This document shows, in pieces, positions 41,120 to 53,084 of a DNA stretch of 64,000 nucleotides. The DNA comes from Porodaedalea pini (lineage: Eukaryota; Basidiomycota; Agaricomycetes; Hymenochaetales; Hymenochaetaceae). Location: contig NBAY01000006.1 in NCBI GenBank assembly GCA_002794775.1, positions 1,116,001 through 1,180,000 on the forward strand, written 5' to 3'. A program made the position numbers and the translations under genes. Positions within the stretch are counted from its first letter, which is position 1; every line of letters begins with the position of its first letter. Under the pieces are notes generated by a model. That model saw nothing but the letters and a program-made list of their open reading frames with translations. It was not told the origin of the DNA and made no database searches.

Positions 41120-43590
41120 GGAACATCGGGGAGACCAAAACCCGGTCTCGAGTCAGAGTGTGTGCCGGAGCGCACACTGAACCTCCGGAATAGGGGAAAC
41201 TAGGCAGCAGGTTTTGTATAATGAGTTTATAACAATCTGAGATATACAGACAATTAAAGCCTGCTTAAGGTTCCCGCAGTCATCGGCGAATGCGTCGTGT
41301 TCTTTATACTGAACGAGGCTGGGCAGCTGTATGAAAGATCCATATCAGAGGAGGCAGTACATCACGATGATAGCATATCGATACTCACCGCAATATTCGA
41401 GGCGCGTGCACACCTTCTCACATGTATATAAGTTAAAGTTATCTGTGCAAGAGGCCCTGAATCATAAGGGTGATAAATGTATGGATGTAAATGGCTGAGC
41501 CTCTTCTTGCTCCCTGTCTGAGTCATTGTTCTCGGCGATAATGGGAGAGGCACTGAGATGGGCTTCTTTATTTCCCGATGTGAGCCTGCGTACGAAATGC
41601 GTTGTTCAGCTATGAAAGAGATACCATGATCATGAGTATTGGAATCAAAGAAAGATTGAGGCTGTGGCTGATGCGGCACCCCAATCTGGACATCAGCCGC
41701 ACTTGATCAACGTGATCCGCCGCGAGGGCAACTCAAAAATCCAAATTTGGTTCCATCTCGCACGCGTACGGCCAGAGACCCTTTCCCCGCATCAGCCACA
41801 TCGCGCGTCTCCCGCACCGAGAGACCGAGATAAAGACTAGCGTAGCGGCACACTTTCTTCGATCTGATAATCTGACGGGCGGCTCGGAGTGCGTGGCTAT
41901 ACATCCCGGCATGCATCGGAATAGGCCAGGGAGATGTTCGGTAGATTGTCATACGACTTCAGCCGCTTGGAGGTCGGAGAGAAGAGTGGATGCGGCGTGC
42001 GTGGCCGTGCGGGATATATACAATCAGAAGAAGGAATGGAGAGTAACATATGGGTCAATAGCCATGCGTGTCCGTGCATGTCCAACGACTTCCTTGCAGT
42101 TGGTGGAAAAACTCGGGCTGGAGAGAGTTCCGAATCCAAGTCCGTGCCCAATTTCTAATCCATTTTCTTCTATACTCAAGGCTTATCTTCCGGGAATCGG
42201 AATCAAACGCTTTGTGAACTCATCGTGTCGGCGTGGGTCCAATCGCGCCAACCGGGGCTTGAATAAGATCATACGTATCCACGATCCACGCGGACCATCA
42301 TGATCACTAATACGCGCCGATCCAGTCACAAACTGCACCAGAACCACCATGAGTCGCCGGCGAGTCCTCATCTCATCTAACCGCGTCTTCTTTCGCCTGA
42401 AATCGGTGTGTGTGCGTACGGCAGCTGACGGCACAAGTACGCAAATAGGTGTATCTGCGTTCTCTGCGCCTAGGTCGCAATGTGCTAGTCGATGACGTCC
42501 AGTACCATACCTCGCGCGTTCTCCAACCTCGGATGTTCACGCGGATGCACGCAGGCCTGCGAGGATGAGCGAAGCGCAAAGAAACAAAAAAATGAGGTAG
42601 TAAACCGCAAATGTACGTCACACATACGAGAAGACACTGGTACTGCCCAACATCGAACTCAACGGCCAACGGTCAATATCAACCTCGGTGGAGCACACTA
42701 GTACTATTACTATCTGCGAGATCTAGAGCCGCGAAGGATGATACATTGCACGCCAACGCATCCTCAGGAAGGACCTAGATTACCTCTTCTTTGATAAACG
42801 CTTAGGCACAAGGTTAATATTCGAGTCCTCGTCTGGCCCCCATCCTCACGCCCGGGCCCTACTTCACGATCTCCGTGCGCGTCCTTGCCTATCTACGACG
42901 ACCCCCACAAGCACGCAGATCAAAGCCGGCTGCTCTTGAGGCTATGATCATCGATCATAGTCATGATCTTGTTCATGGCAATCTCACGTTTAGGGCACTG
43001 TTACGGCACTCCAGGCCCTCTCTCCCGCGTGTACACAGGGCTCGAGAGCTAAGAGATGCGCGGTATCGCACGCACGAAACGAACCTGGAGAAAGTAGGGA
43101 GGTCAACGTCTGGTCTGGTCTAGTCTGGTGTGGTCTGGTCTGCAGACGCCGGTGTTGATAATTCGTATATAATCCCATAGCCCGGACGCCGAGTCTCGAG
43201 TCGGAGTTGAATAGAGGGCACGCATGACCAAACACGAGTTGATACAGCGTTGCGCCGCGCCTAGCGCTCCCAATTAACCCCCCAAAGGCCAAAGGCGCTC
43301 ATGACCCATACACGAGTGGTACAGCAGAGATTAGGGGCGCTTCCAGGTTCCACTTCCAGTTCTACCAAAAGGCATGATCACCCGCAAGGCGCTTATACAG
43401 CCCTTTCCTCCTATTGATAGAGCTTATACTGCTAGTCGCACGCGCCTTTGTGCGCCTCAGACGTCCCGAGTGGATAGGCCTAGGATTTATGTTCAGAAAG
43501 ACACGCAGCTGAGATTTCAGATTCAGGCGTAGCGAGGCGAAGGCATACCGCATGAAGGTCACAAAGGACACAGGAAACAGGCAGGCATGA
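41120..43590. repeat. Duplicated block Y, direct copy of 23320-26540 and inverse of 53085-54790
   Basis: This copy lacks the solo LTR. It contains a TCTGG pentamer expansion at about 43109-43141 absent from the 26.1-kb copy. Its right part (42816-43590) extends beyond the inverted repeat and matches only the direct copy. The minus-strand frames LGLSVRETRDVADAGKG (41.8 kb) and VQFVTGSARISDHDGPRGS (42.3 kb) recur in the other copies, but no complete gene is evident. Confidence 0.75.
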
Positions 43591-46018
43591 AAGGAAAAAA
43601 GGAGTTGCGGTACGAACCGATGAATATCCGGAGCTCGGACCAGGAGTGCCACTAGTGCTGACATGCTTTTACAGCGCGCGTCTTCGTAGACTCAAAGGTC
43701 CCTTCCAGTACGGGTATATTATGCATATTATCTAGCACATAATACAATACAACACACTCCGCGCTTTGTTCAGTCGAGTGTAGAACCGGCGCCTTTGTAT
43801 CTCAAATCACCTATCTGATCAACTGTATCACCACCACCCCCTCGACCTTAATTACGATGGAAGATAGAACCGAAATAAAAAGGAGAAAAAAAGAGAGGCA
43901 CGCGGCGCGTCCCTTTGTAAATCGAAAGCCACGAGCGCCACGATAGTGCCACCAGTCTCTCGCCGCCGCCGCCGCAACCCACACTCGCTTCAGGAGTAAA
44001 AATGAATCTGAGATACATATCACCGAATCGCGGGTTTAAGCTCAAGGGTGCGGCGGCGTTCTTTTCTTCCGCTGTCGTTTTTTTTTTTTTTGGTTCCGTT
44101 TCGTTCTGGAGCCAGAAATGAATAGGAGAGTCTTAATCACACACACCCGCAGATGAAGGCCCGCGCCTCGGAGGAAGCAAAAGAAAAAAAAAAGAGTCGA
44201 TCGGATCAATCTCTCCCCTGATAGGAGCCCCCCCGTTTGTATTGCACTCTAGATCTATCAAGTAGAAGGTGCATGTACATTAAATCTTAATCGTACATTA
44301 AAGATGCGCTTGCCTTTACGGATGTGCAAACGCATTACGCATCGAGGGTAGACGCTAATCCGGCTTTGCCGAGACGTTTCTTTACGCCCGCAGCAGAACG
44401 TCCCCGCAAAGGTGAAAGGTGAAAGAGAAAGGCGGAAGGCGAAAAAAAGGCAGTCCTTTGTAGACCTGAATAGGAGTAACCTCTCTGTAATCAGCTGGAA
44501 GGCGAGGGTCGGCAGTGACAAGCATGCGTGTGCGCGAGAAACGTACAGATCGAGTCACAGAATGGGCGGCTCAGGCTCAGATGAACGCACGCGACAAAGC
44601 GTCTATCGACACTGGGCGACTTCGAAAGAACTGGAGGTGTAGATCAGGTGCAGGAGATCCGGTAGGTGAAGAAAGGGTCAAGTGGGGCGCACGATGTGCG
44701 CACGTGCCGCGCGCGCCTTCCAGTCTTCATGAACAAAAGCCGCATTGAGGTCGAAATCCATATCAGGAGACAAAGGCGCGATGAGCCCCGGGGTGAGTGA
44801 GGTGAAGAGAGAGCATAGAAGAAGAAACTTGAGGAGTCTGAGAAGAGTATAGAGCCGAAGCTCGAAGCTTGAAGCTTGAGCTCCTTTGTACGCCTAAATA
44901 GGAGTGGCTCCTAATTAGTCGAAAGGCGAAAGGTGAGGTCTACGTGTGTGTGTGCGCGGCTCGCCGGATCCAGGAGGTTAAAAGCTTCCAACTTGGTATT
45001 GAATGAGTCACCAGGTATTGCGTTGAATAGGAGGCGCAGCTGGAGACGGAGACGGAGGCGCGAGTCCGCGACTAATAGCTGCAAGCGGGTAAAAATTCTC
45101 GCTCTGCTTCTTTTGGTAGATTAGATTTGATTACATGAAAACGCGAGTGAGAGGTGAAGATATGCGCAGGAGATGGACGGAGCAGAGGAACTTTGGAAGT
45201 CGAAGTACTGACGACTCAAGCGATGAGGTATACGGTGAAGAGTAGCGCAGTATCTAGGGCGAAGGAAGACGAAGGCGGAGAGAACACAGGAATGCCTGCG
45301 GCTCTGCGTTGTTTGGCTTCATTGCGGATATTTGCTGTCGCGCCGAAGTGATACGAAAGCAGGAGATCGCGGCCGTGGCCGCAGCCTCGATCGAGAAAAC
45401 GGTAACAGAAGGCAAAGAAGGTGGCGTAGGACACAGTCCGCAGGTGCGTGTTTGCTTTGGGTGCATAGGCTCGATTAGGTGTATAGCCATATTCGGTGCA
45501 GTAAGTGCGAGATGAATAGGAGAGTCATATATGTATGCGAGAGCGGTGCGCACGGAGTCAGACGGAGTATACGAGCGGGGAGATGGGTACGTGAGAATCC
45601 AGAAAGCACGGGCTGCGCAAGGCGGAAAATACAGGGTTTGTTGCTGCGAGACATATGTGCAGGTCGCACAGCGCAGGTGCGGACTGTTATCCCAGGATTA
45701 CGCGGGGCGTACGTGTAAATGCAGAAGTATTCTTAGCTGCGGGGAGTGAGGAGAAGAGCAGGTGGACGTGTGGGTGGTGTTGCTACGGGAAGAGATGCGG
45801 CTGTAGAAGGGGCGAGCACACTGAGAGGACTGCGGTGGAAGAATCGAGTGGTTGCTGGCAGCTGAGTGAGCGTGGGACGTCCGGGGTGAGCGGAGGAGGG
45901 CGTTGCATACGTCAGCCGGCCGGTGTTATCACGCAACGTAATTCGCCGGCTACTTCAGCCGGGCACGGAGCGCGTGATAGGGTCCTTCCTCATGTGGCAA
46001 TACACTCGATGTCTCTCC
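43591..46018. other. Single-copy intergenic region with a dispersed AATAGGAG motif
   Basis: No supported gene. (G/A)AATAGGAG occurs near 44120, 44469, 44898, 45026 and 45514. Two of these sit in a longer similar stretch: CTTTGTAGACCTGAATAGGA at 44456 and CTTTGTACGCCTAAATAGGA at 44884. Both continue to an AAGGCGA about 35 bp later. One contains a TAGGAG-TGG-CTCCTA palindrome. Purpose unknown. Confidence 0.5.
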
Positions 46019-46101
46019 TCCTCTCTTTATCGCTCTTTTCCTCTTCATTTTCTCTCTTTCTCTCCCTTTCAGTCCGCAACGAGGCGCACCGTATATATAC
46101 T
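46019..46101 (+). promoter_or_regulatory. Pyrimidine-rich and TATA promoter of the 46.2-kb gene
   Basis: A C/T-rich tract at about 46013-46073 precedes a GTATATATAC box at 46091-46100, about 134 nt upstream of the ATG. This is a common arrangement in filamentous fungal promoters. A second TATA-like TTTATAAAGG is at 46164. Confidence 0.6.
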
Positions 46102-46233
46102 CCGTCTCCCTCGCCCTCCCTCCGTGCTTTCCCCCGTCGATTATACAGCCTGTTTATGTGCTCTTTATAAAGGTGCGTTCCTCCCCCTCCCACCTCCCGC
46201 ATCCCCGCTCACAGCAACACGTGCAGCACAGCG

Positions 46234-47907
46234 ATGTCCATACCGCCACAACGATCAAGCATGAGCTTCACGCCCTCGCCCAAGAGCGCCCAGCGCCGCT
46301 CGCTCACCTTTGACGAGCACGAGTACGCGTACGACTTCCCGCAGTACACCTATGTCCCCTCCCCCGCATCCTCGACCTCGCCCCTCCCGCCGACGACGAC
46401 TATCCCTGTCCCGCCAGCGTTCATCCACAAATCCGTCGTCAAGACCGCGAGCTCGAGCGCGGGTGCTATGGCACCCCCTTCAAGCGCTCGCTTCGCGCAT
46501 GGCTACGCGAGCACCACTTCGACTTCGACGCTGAACCGCGCGCGTGGTCCGAGCTTCGCGAGCACCACCAGCTACGCATCCTCGTCCACCGCCTCGTCCT
46601 CATCGCACTCGGCGGCCTCGAGCGCAGCACCGGCGACCCCACCCCGCGCGGGCTACGCGCTGTCGACGCCCACACGGATTTTGCGTCCTCACTGGGAGCG
46701 CACGCACGACGGCGAGGATGAAGAGGAGCTGGCGGAGCGGCTGGAGGAGGTTGAGGACGTACCTGCGGACGTCGACGATGACGATGACGATGACGAAGAA
46801 TACGAAGCATACAGGAACTCGAGCGGCAGCGGCATGGACTACACGCGCTACATGTCCCACATCACGGCATCCCCGCTCGCTGCAGCCAGCAATAGAAAAC
46901 CGCGCTCGGTGCGCCGCTCCCCATTCGCGGACGATGACCCTCGCGCGCCATACCAGCACGTCTATCTCGACGATGACGTTCCTCATCCGTATGCGAGTGC
47001 GCGCGCATCGTCGCCTGCTGCGCGGCGCCTCTCTGGTTCGGGCTCCGCCCGTCTGCGTGCTATCGGGACAGACTCGCCGCGCAGCGTCGCGCGCTCCGTC
47101 TCGCTCACGCACTCACTCAACCATTCTCAAAGACACTCAAGCCCGCGCCGTGCGCACTCACCTATCACGCACTCGCACTCACACACGCCCTCCCCGATCG
47201 CGCCTTCGCTGTCCTCACACTCACATACACCTTCGTCCGACCTAGGGCCTGATCCCTCACTCGAACTCGACGCCTCGCCCCTGCGTACAGCCCTCTTGCT
47301 CAACCCGGAGCCTGAAGAGCAGAACGAGGTTGAACGCCGCTTCTCCGGTCGGGGACTGGGACTGGGACTGGGACTGGGTGGAATGGGCGGAGGAGCGATC
47401 AACCTCGCCCTCCAGCGCCGGCGCGCGGAGTGGACCGAGTTCGAGGGCGATGCGTACTCCTCCGCTGCGCCCACGCGTGCGCAGGTGCAGGAGGACGACA
47501 CCGTCGACCTCTCCTCACGGTACGACGCGCGGTCTACCCGACATGGCGGGCTCGGATTGGACGTAGACGTCGACCTATCGAGCCCGCGCCCGTCCTTCTC
47601 GCACCCGTACGCGCGTGTCATGAGCGAGAAGGCCGACGCGTATCCGTCTCCCGTTTTCAGTGGGGAGAAGAAAGCTTTGAGAGGCGCGTACGGGGAGGTG
47701 GATGTGGATGAAGAGTGCGAGGGGAGGGAGGAGAATGAGGAAGGACGAGAGAAGAAGGGAGTGGAGAGGGACGGAAGAGAGGAGGAGGAGGAGGAGGTCC
47801 CGACGTGCCTTGCGTTCCGGTGGAGTCTGCGCGCGCGCTGGGCAGCACTGAAGTTGCGGGTGCGGCTGGGCGCGTTTAGAGCCAGGAGGAGGGTTGGGTT
47901 GGTGTGA
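46234..47907 (+). CDS. Low-complexity, probably disordered protein, 557 aa, function unknown
   Basis: An uninterrupted intronless frame from ATG 46234 (MSIPPQRSSMSFTPSP; a second ATG follows nine codons later) to TGA 47905-47907. The composition is Ser/Pro/Thr/Arg-rich, with an acidic run (DVDDDDDDDEEYEAY) near residues 178-192, His/Ser-rich SHSHTPS stretches, a GLGLGLGLGG segment near 375, and a Glu-rich stretch before a basic amphipathic C-terminus (RWSLRARWAALKLRVRLGAF). No enzyme domain or membrane span is visible. It is GC-rich with a good upstream promoter, unlike the decayed surroundings, and sits alone in the spacer of the inverted duplication. I consider it a real gene; its family is not recognised. 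Confidence 0.75.
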   Translation: MSIPPQRSSMSFTPSPKSAQRRSLTFDEHEYAYDFPQYTYVPSPASSTSPLPPTTTIPVPPAFIHKSVVKTASSSAGAMAPPSSARFAHGYASTTSTSTLNRARGPSFASTTSYASSSTASSSSHSAASSAAPATPPRAGYALSTPTRILRPHWERTHDGEDEEELAERLEEVEDVPADVDDDDDDDEEYEAYRNSSGSGMDYTRYMSHITASPLAAASNRKPRSVRRSPFADDDPRAPYQHVYLDDDVPHPYASARASSPAARRLSGSGSARLRAIGTDSPRSVARSVSLTHSLNHSQRHSSPRRAHSPITHSHSHTPSPIAPSLSSHSHTPSSDLGPDPSLELDASPLRTALLLNPEPEEQNEVERRFSGRGLGLGLGLGGMGGGAINLALQRRRAEWTEFEGDAYSSAAPTRAQVQEDDTVDLSSRYDARSTRHGGLGLDVDVDLSSPRPSFSHPYARVMSEKADAYPSPVFSGEKKALRGAYGEVDVDEECEGREENEEGREKKGVERDGREEEEEEVPTCLAFRWSLRARWAALKLRVRLGAFRARRRVGLV

Positions 47908-50879
47908 GGGGCGCTGGCGAATGACGAAATGAATTGAAGAAGTTACATATCCGACGACGAACGACGAGACGAAGACGAAAACGAAAACGGAGTTGAAGTA
48001 AATCCAACGTGTACCATAGCCACCATCGCCTCCCCGGCGTACGATGCGCGTCGTCGCGCTCTTATCCATCTGCGCCAGCGCACTCATCTCATCGTCATTT
48101 CACGAATTGAATCGCACTGTCTCGTCATCTCATTCCCTCGTCCCTCATCGCTATCACTTACGCAACGCAATCATCGTACATGCACTTTTTTTCCCTCAGT
48201 TTCTCTTGATTGACGCACTTTCCATCCAATGTACATTCTCACCCGCTTCATCACGTCGTTTTTTGGTTCCTTGGTTGGACACTTCCACACTCCTCATCTA
48301 CATGCGTATTTCTGTCGCGATCGGATTTTTTTTTGGATTTTCTTCCTCGCCTTTTTCTTCCCCGCTTTCTTCTTGCATATTCAACACCCATTCTCTTCAT
48401 TTGTACAATCAATTCCTGCACTTTTCAGACGCAATTCTTTTCTGTCATTTTTTTTTTGTTTTTCATTGCTTCATTTATCTTGATTCAACGCTTTTCGCGA
48501 GGCCGCCGTGCTCCGTTTTTCTGTCCATGCGGAGATCCGCCCTTCCCCTTTTCCCCCTTTTCTTGATTATACATACTTCCTGCAAGCAAATCGCATGTTG
48601 ACGTCGACGATGACAATTGACAATGACATCCTTCCTTCCTCTCCTCTCCTCCACCACCCTGCTGTTTTCCCGATTTATGGCCCTGACCCTGACGCAATCA
48701 CATCGCATTATCGCATTTTGGCCCGACTGACTTGTTTTTTTTTTTCCTACCACATGCATATGGACGTCATTGATTGACCTGACTCGATTCCGCTCGGGTT
48801 CGGGGCGCGACGGGATGTGAATGGAATGTATACAGTAATGTATGGTTCGTATATAGACTCGGAGCGTACGAACGACTTGGAGATGATCATGCGATAGAGA
48901 AATTTAAATGCAATCTCACTGTCACTGTCAATGGCATAAATGATTTGTTCTTTTTAATCGAGCGGGTGGGCCATCGGACCTCGTGGACATAAGATATTAA
49001 GAACAAAGTACTAGTATTGATTGAATTGAAGTGAATTAATATTGGTATGGGAAGAGTCAAGAGATGTATGAAATCAGAATTATTTTCGATTGTGAGAGGA
49101 CGGGGCTGTTAACAATTTTTGCTAACTAAGTAACTAGTTCGGACAGGTTCCCCATGCATATGTGGTGCTGTGTACTTTCGGTCCTTGTCCCTCATCCTCG
49201 TCCTCGTCCTCATCCCAGGGGTCTTGGTGAGAATTAATTTACTATTGAGGGTCGGAGATGAAGTAGCAGCGAGCGAGGCTGCGAGAGCGATGATGACAGC
49301 TTGAGCTCGTGTCCTCCGCCTCGTCCACAGTACTGACTACTATATGTGGATGCGCAGTCGGCATATACAGTACATACGCTCTCCACCCCCCCCCCCTCCC
49401 CCACACACACACTCGAACACACACGGGCGTGTCTCCAGGCCCACGCCCACGCCGCGGTGCATCCAACCTCTGGGAGATCCACCACCATGAGAACGAGAAT
49501 GGGAATGAGGTATGAGAACGAGAGGTTTTCCAGAGAACGGATAAGGAGCTACATGATCTAGAATTTAGAAAGGTGGTCTCTGCTCGCTGAGAATATGAAC
49601 ATGAATGTGAATGTGAATAGCAATAGCAGTACTAGTACTAGTAGCAATAGCCTGTTTCCCAGCCCGGGCCCCGGGTCCTGCGGATCAAAACTCAGAACTC
49701 GGAAACTCGGAAGACTGGCAATCCATCCCCCGGATCCGGATCCGGGAGCAGAAGCAGAAGTAGCTTCGAATCCATGATCAGGGTATTGAATTGGCAACTG
49801 GCAGTTACTAGGCGAACATTCTTAAGCTTCGTCGTGTTGATATTGACAGCCTGAGGGAAACGGGAGAAAGTAGAGAGTAGAGGCCTGACCTGGACTGGAC
49901 CGTTGTTGATCACTGATCACATGATCAGCGATTGACCAAGCATAGGGGGTTGGAGGCAACAGGGGGCTCGCAGAATGAAAGCGAAGGACAGATCTGTACG
50001 TGTGCGTGCGTTCCGGACCGCCCGCGTTGAGCGTAGCTTTGATTCGAGTGAGTGACAACAGGTTCGAAGGCACGCGCGTCGAGCAAGGGGAGAGAGAAGA
50101 AGAGAAGAAGAAGAACAAAAAAATGAATAAATACAGTACTGGTACGTTCGCGAGCATGGCTGATCCTCCCCCCGGCAATTTCAAGTTCTCCTTTCCGTAC
50201 CGCCGTTCCCTTTAAAAATTTTACACTCTCGTGCCTAGCCTGACAGAGTCTTCCAGAGGTGCATCAAGGTATCTGAGAGAAAACGGGGTTTTTTTCACCT
50301 CCTGACATCCGGCTCCGAGAAGAGAGTGATTTCGAGCGTTGGGATACATACTACGAGTTTTCTGGTCAACCCCGATCCACCGGCGATTCGGATTTGGCGT
50401 CAGTGTTCATAGAATGGAATGGAGTGGCGAGAGCACTAGTACTTCGACGAGTGAGCAGTCGCCCCGGGCTCTGTGCGCTCCGTACGCTCGAGTCTGAGCA
50501 GGGAATGAAAGCAAACACCCCTTTCACTGCAACTTGAACGCAGACTCGACTCGGAATCGGAATCGAAGCCCGGCGAACGGCGTTCGAATACGCTTCAAGT
50601 TTGAGCTTCCTTTTCTCTTTTCTTCTGCGCGTCGGTATGAACGGAGAAGCATGGTGTAAGCATAACTGAAGGCAAGTACCAGAAGAAGCAGGCAGAAGGG
50701 GGACATCGACGAGATGGAGATGGAGATGGAGATGACGCGACTGCCGTAACGGGCTGGATCGGAGAGGATGGGAAGAACGCGAGGCTCGACCTCGAGATGA
50801 ATATGAATGAGTTCTCCGACGATTCTGGAAAACGATGAAAAGGTCAGCGGGTTCACCGAGCAGCTAACAACGCAACACG
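47908..50879. other. Non-coding region downstream of the 46.2-kb gene
   Basis: It includes a long T/C-rich stretch (about 48050-48760) that opens frames by composition, a C/CA-rich low-complexity tract at 49387-49430, and a short-repeat patch at 49596-49650 (GAATGTGAATGTGAATAGC, then AGTACTAGTACTAGTAG). No supported gene. Confidence 0.55.
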
Positions 50880-53084
50880 CAACACGCACACCTCCCGCTT
50901 GCCCCCGAATATTAATATTAATGGCTCTGCGTCTAGTCCCGATATCTGCCCGCGGGCGAACCACGCCACCCGACACCCGACAACCCGAGTCAGACCGACG
51001 ACGCGCGGCTGCTGGAGTCAGAATGCAACGTCTGACAAGAGCGCTACCGTATCATGTGCCACTGCCAGCCTAGGCAAAACGCAGGAGCTGTCTTGCATGT
51101 AGACTCTTATGATATCCCGAGCATTAGTAGTACCCCGGCCAACATTGGCCGACAGCGGATACTTGCCAGTGGTCCGCTGCTCCAGGCTCGGACTCGGACT
51201 CGGAGTCAGGGAGAAAGAGCACGCAGCGGCCCGGCTTGCCGCTTTCGTTGAACATCGTCCGGGACGAGCCGGCTCTTCCGAGTCCTGTCGTGTCGTGGAC
51301 TATTTTACGTGAAATCGCCTCCTTCCCAGGCGCAAAAAGCTCCTAACTACGCGGCGTCGACGTCACATCTCTTTCTCTCAGCTTCTCAAGACCCTATTCA
51401 TCGCGGAGAACAGCAGTACTAGTGAACGCATCGATTACTGCATCATCTCATCTTGGCTCCAGTTCTCCAATTCTCCAGTTCTCCATGGCCTGCTACTCGC
51501 TTCTCGGAGAGAGAGCCGTCGACGATCGCACGAGTACTATGATAAATGAATGACCTCAAGTCATCGTCAGGACAGCTTGGGACTAGTACTTTCATGGCGC
51601 TAGCTGCATTCTCAATATCTCGAGAGGAACAGTGCTACTCCTCCTCTTTTGAAGCTCCGGGAGGCGAAGAGGGAAAGATACATTTGCATAGATCTTGGAG
51701 TGCTTTTTTCTCTTCTCGTCCAAGCATGTCTGAACCGAACGTATGTCTCCCTCTCCTGGAAAAGTGAGGAAAGAAAGGCACTCTCAAGTGCATCGACAGA
51801 TTACGGCAGAAACTCGCACCGCTATCGAATTTGGCGTTCTCGTACTATCTTATCAATCTCACTGTGTAGACGACTCTCCGGGAGTTTGGCCTGCTCGTCA
51901 AATGCAACAGTAGCGACTATGGCGTGCTCCTACTGTATCTGGGACTTTATTGCTTCTCTGAAATAGATCCCACGTACTTCAATACAACCTACACTCCTCG
52001 GTCATTTGAGTTGTTTTTCCATTGCAGCGGCGTTCGAGGAACCTACCACTCAATATCCTCTGTGGAGACGTATGCTGGCGGCTATTCTGGCATGGAATTA
52101 CATGTATGTTGCATGTTATGCCTGTAACTCGAGCTCATTACCTGACGTAGGAGATGACGAGTATCAATCTCACTGCGGTCTACTCAGATACTGGTACTGT
52201 ACGCAGCCTCCGTCGTGCTCCTTGCGCGTCGTTCATTATTCTCGTACTCAATGTCCGGCCTCCCACAGTCATTACCGCTGCTCCGCATCGTATTCTAAAA
52301 AAAAATTCTCGTCTCCGCTATTGCCTATCAGGCACACACTCAGAATGTACTGCCGTTGGGGTATCTATGGTCTGCAAGCGTACGTCGTACGTCGACGGCA
52401 ATCGCAGTGGACACGCCGTCGAGCTTGCAGCGTAGAGTTTACCTTCTGGCTTTTCATTCACCTTTCCTTACTCGGTATGTGTATGTAGCACATGCTCCCC
52501 TCTCCCCTCTCCCCTCTCACTTTACCTCACGATTGAGAGGCGCGCGTCGTGTTGGATGACGTTCAACACGTCTCTGCTTCCGGCGCAGTGGGGCAAGAAA
52601 CGCCCACTGCGGACGGAATCCAGCCTGAGATTGTACAAGACGATGACGGTCTCGATCCTTGTATCGAGGATGGGGGCGTTAATCTGACCGTGCAGGAGGC
52701 ATGAAGTCTCCAAACTTATTGGACCCACGACCTTACGCAGCGCACGTCCTCGCACTCGCCCTGGCTCGAGACTCGGGATCTCGGTTATGGCATTATATGT
52801 AAAATAACCTATTATGGAGTCTGCAGCCCAGACGTCGACCCCACTTTCCCAAGTCCGTTCGCGCGTTGCATCCAATGCGACTTTTAGTTCTCGACCGTGT
52901 GTGGGACGTGGGGCCTGGAGTACCGCGACAATACCATAGACATGAGATTGCCCTTGAACTTGAACACGATCAGAGGCAAGAGTAACGGACTCTGATTTGC
53001 GTGGTTGTGGAGTCGTAGACGATACGATACGCGTACGCATGCGCATGCGGAGGACGCGAAGGAGGGGCCGGGCGTAGGGCTAGA
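50880..53084. repeat. Third, more diverged copy of block X, direct relative to 56250-58090
   Basis: Shared landmarks include GAACGCATCGATTACTGC at 51425 (GAGCGCATCGATTACTGC at 56732), TGTGGAGACGTATGCTGGCGG at 52061 (TGTGGATACGTATGCTGACG at 57303), and a GACGTTCAACACGTCTCTGC segment at 52558 (GACGTCCAATGCGTCTCTGC at 57813). It abuts the right arm of the inverted repeat. Frames are broken by stops. It carries several AGTACTAGT insertions absent from its partners. Confidence 0.7.

Larger units (their letters stand above)
30115..42815. repeat. Left arm of large inverted duplication
   Basis: Read in reverse complement it is collinear with 53085-61297. SDR copy 4 corresponds to copy 5, 31440-31700 to 59790-60000, 38060-38170 to 57800-57900, 39790-39930 to 56140-56260, 40550-41100 to 54790-55330, and 42780-42815 to 53085-53120. 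Without the 4.48-kb transposon the arm is about 8.2 kb, as is the other. Divergence is substantial (substitutions and small indels throughout). Confidence 0.85.

Noticed and set aside
45655..46170. Open frames just upstream of the 46.2-kb gene
   Set aside because: They overlap the promoter and pyrimidine tract and show no family resemblance.
47127..47621. Long antisense frames within the 46.2-kb gene
   Set aside because: They are shadows of a GC-rich, low-complexity coding strand.
48044..48601. A 185-codon plus-strand frame rich in Phe, Ser and Leu
   Set aside because: It lies in a T/C-rich low-complexity stretch that opens all three frames. No domain, intron or promoter supports it.
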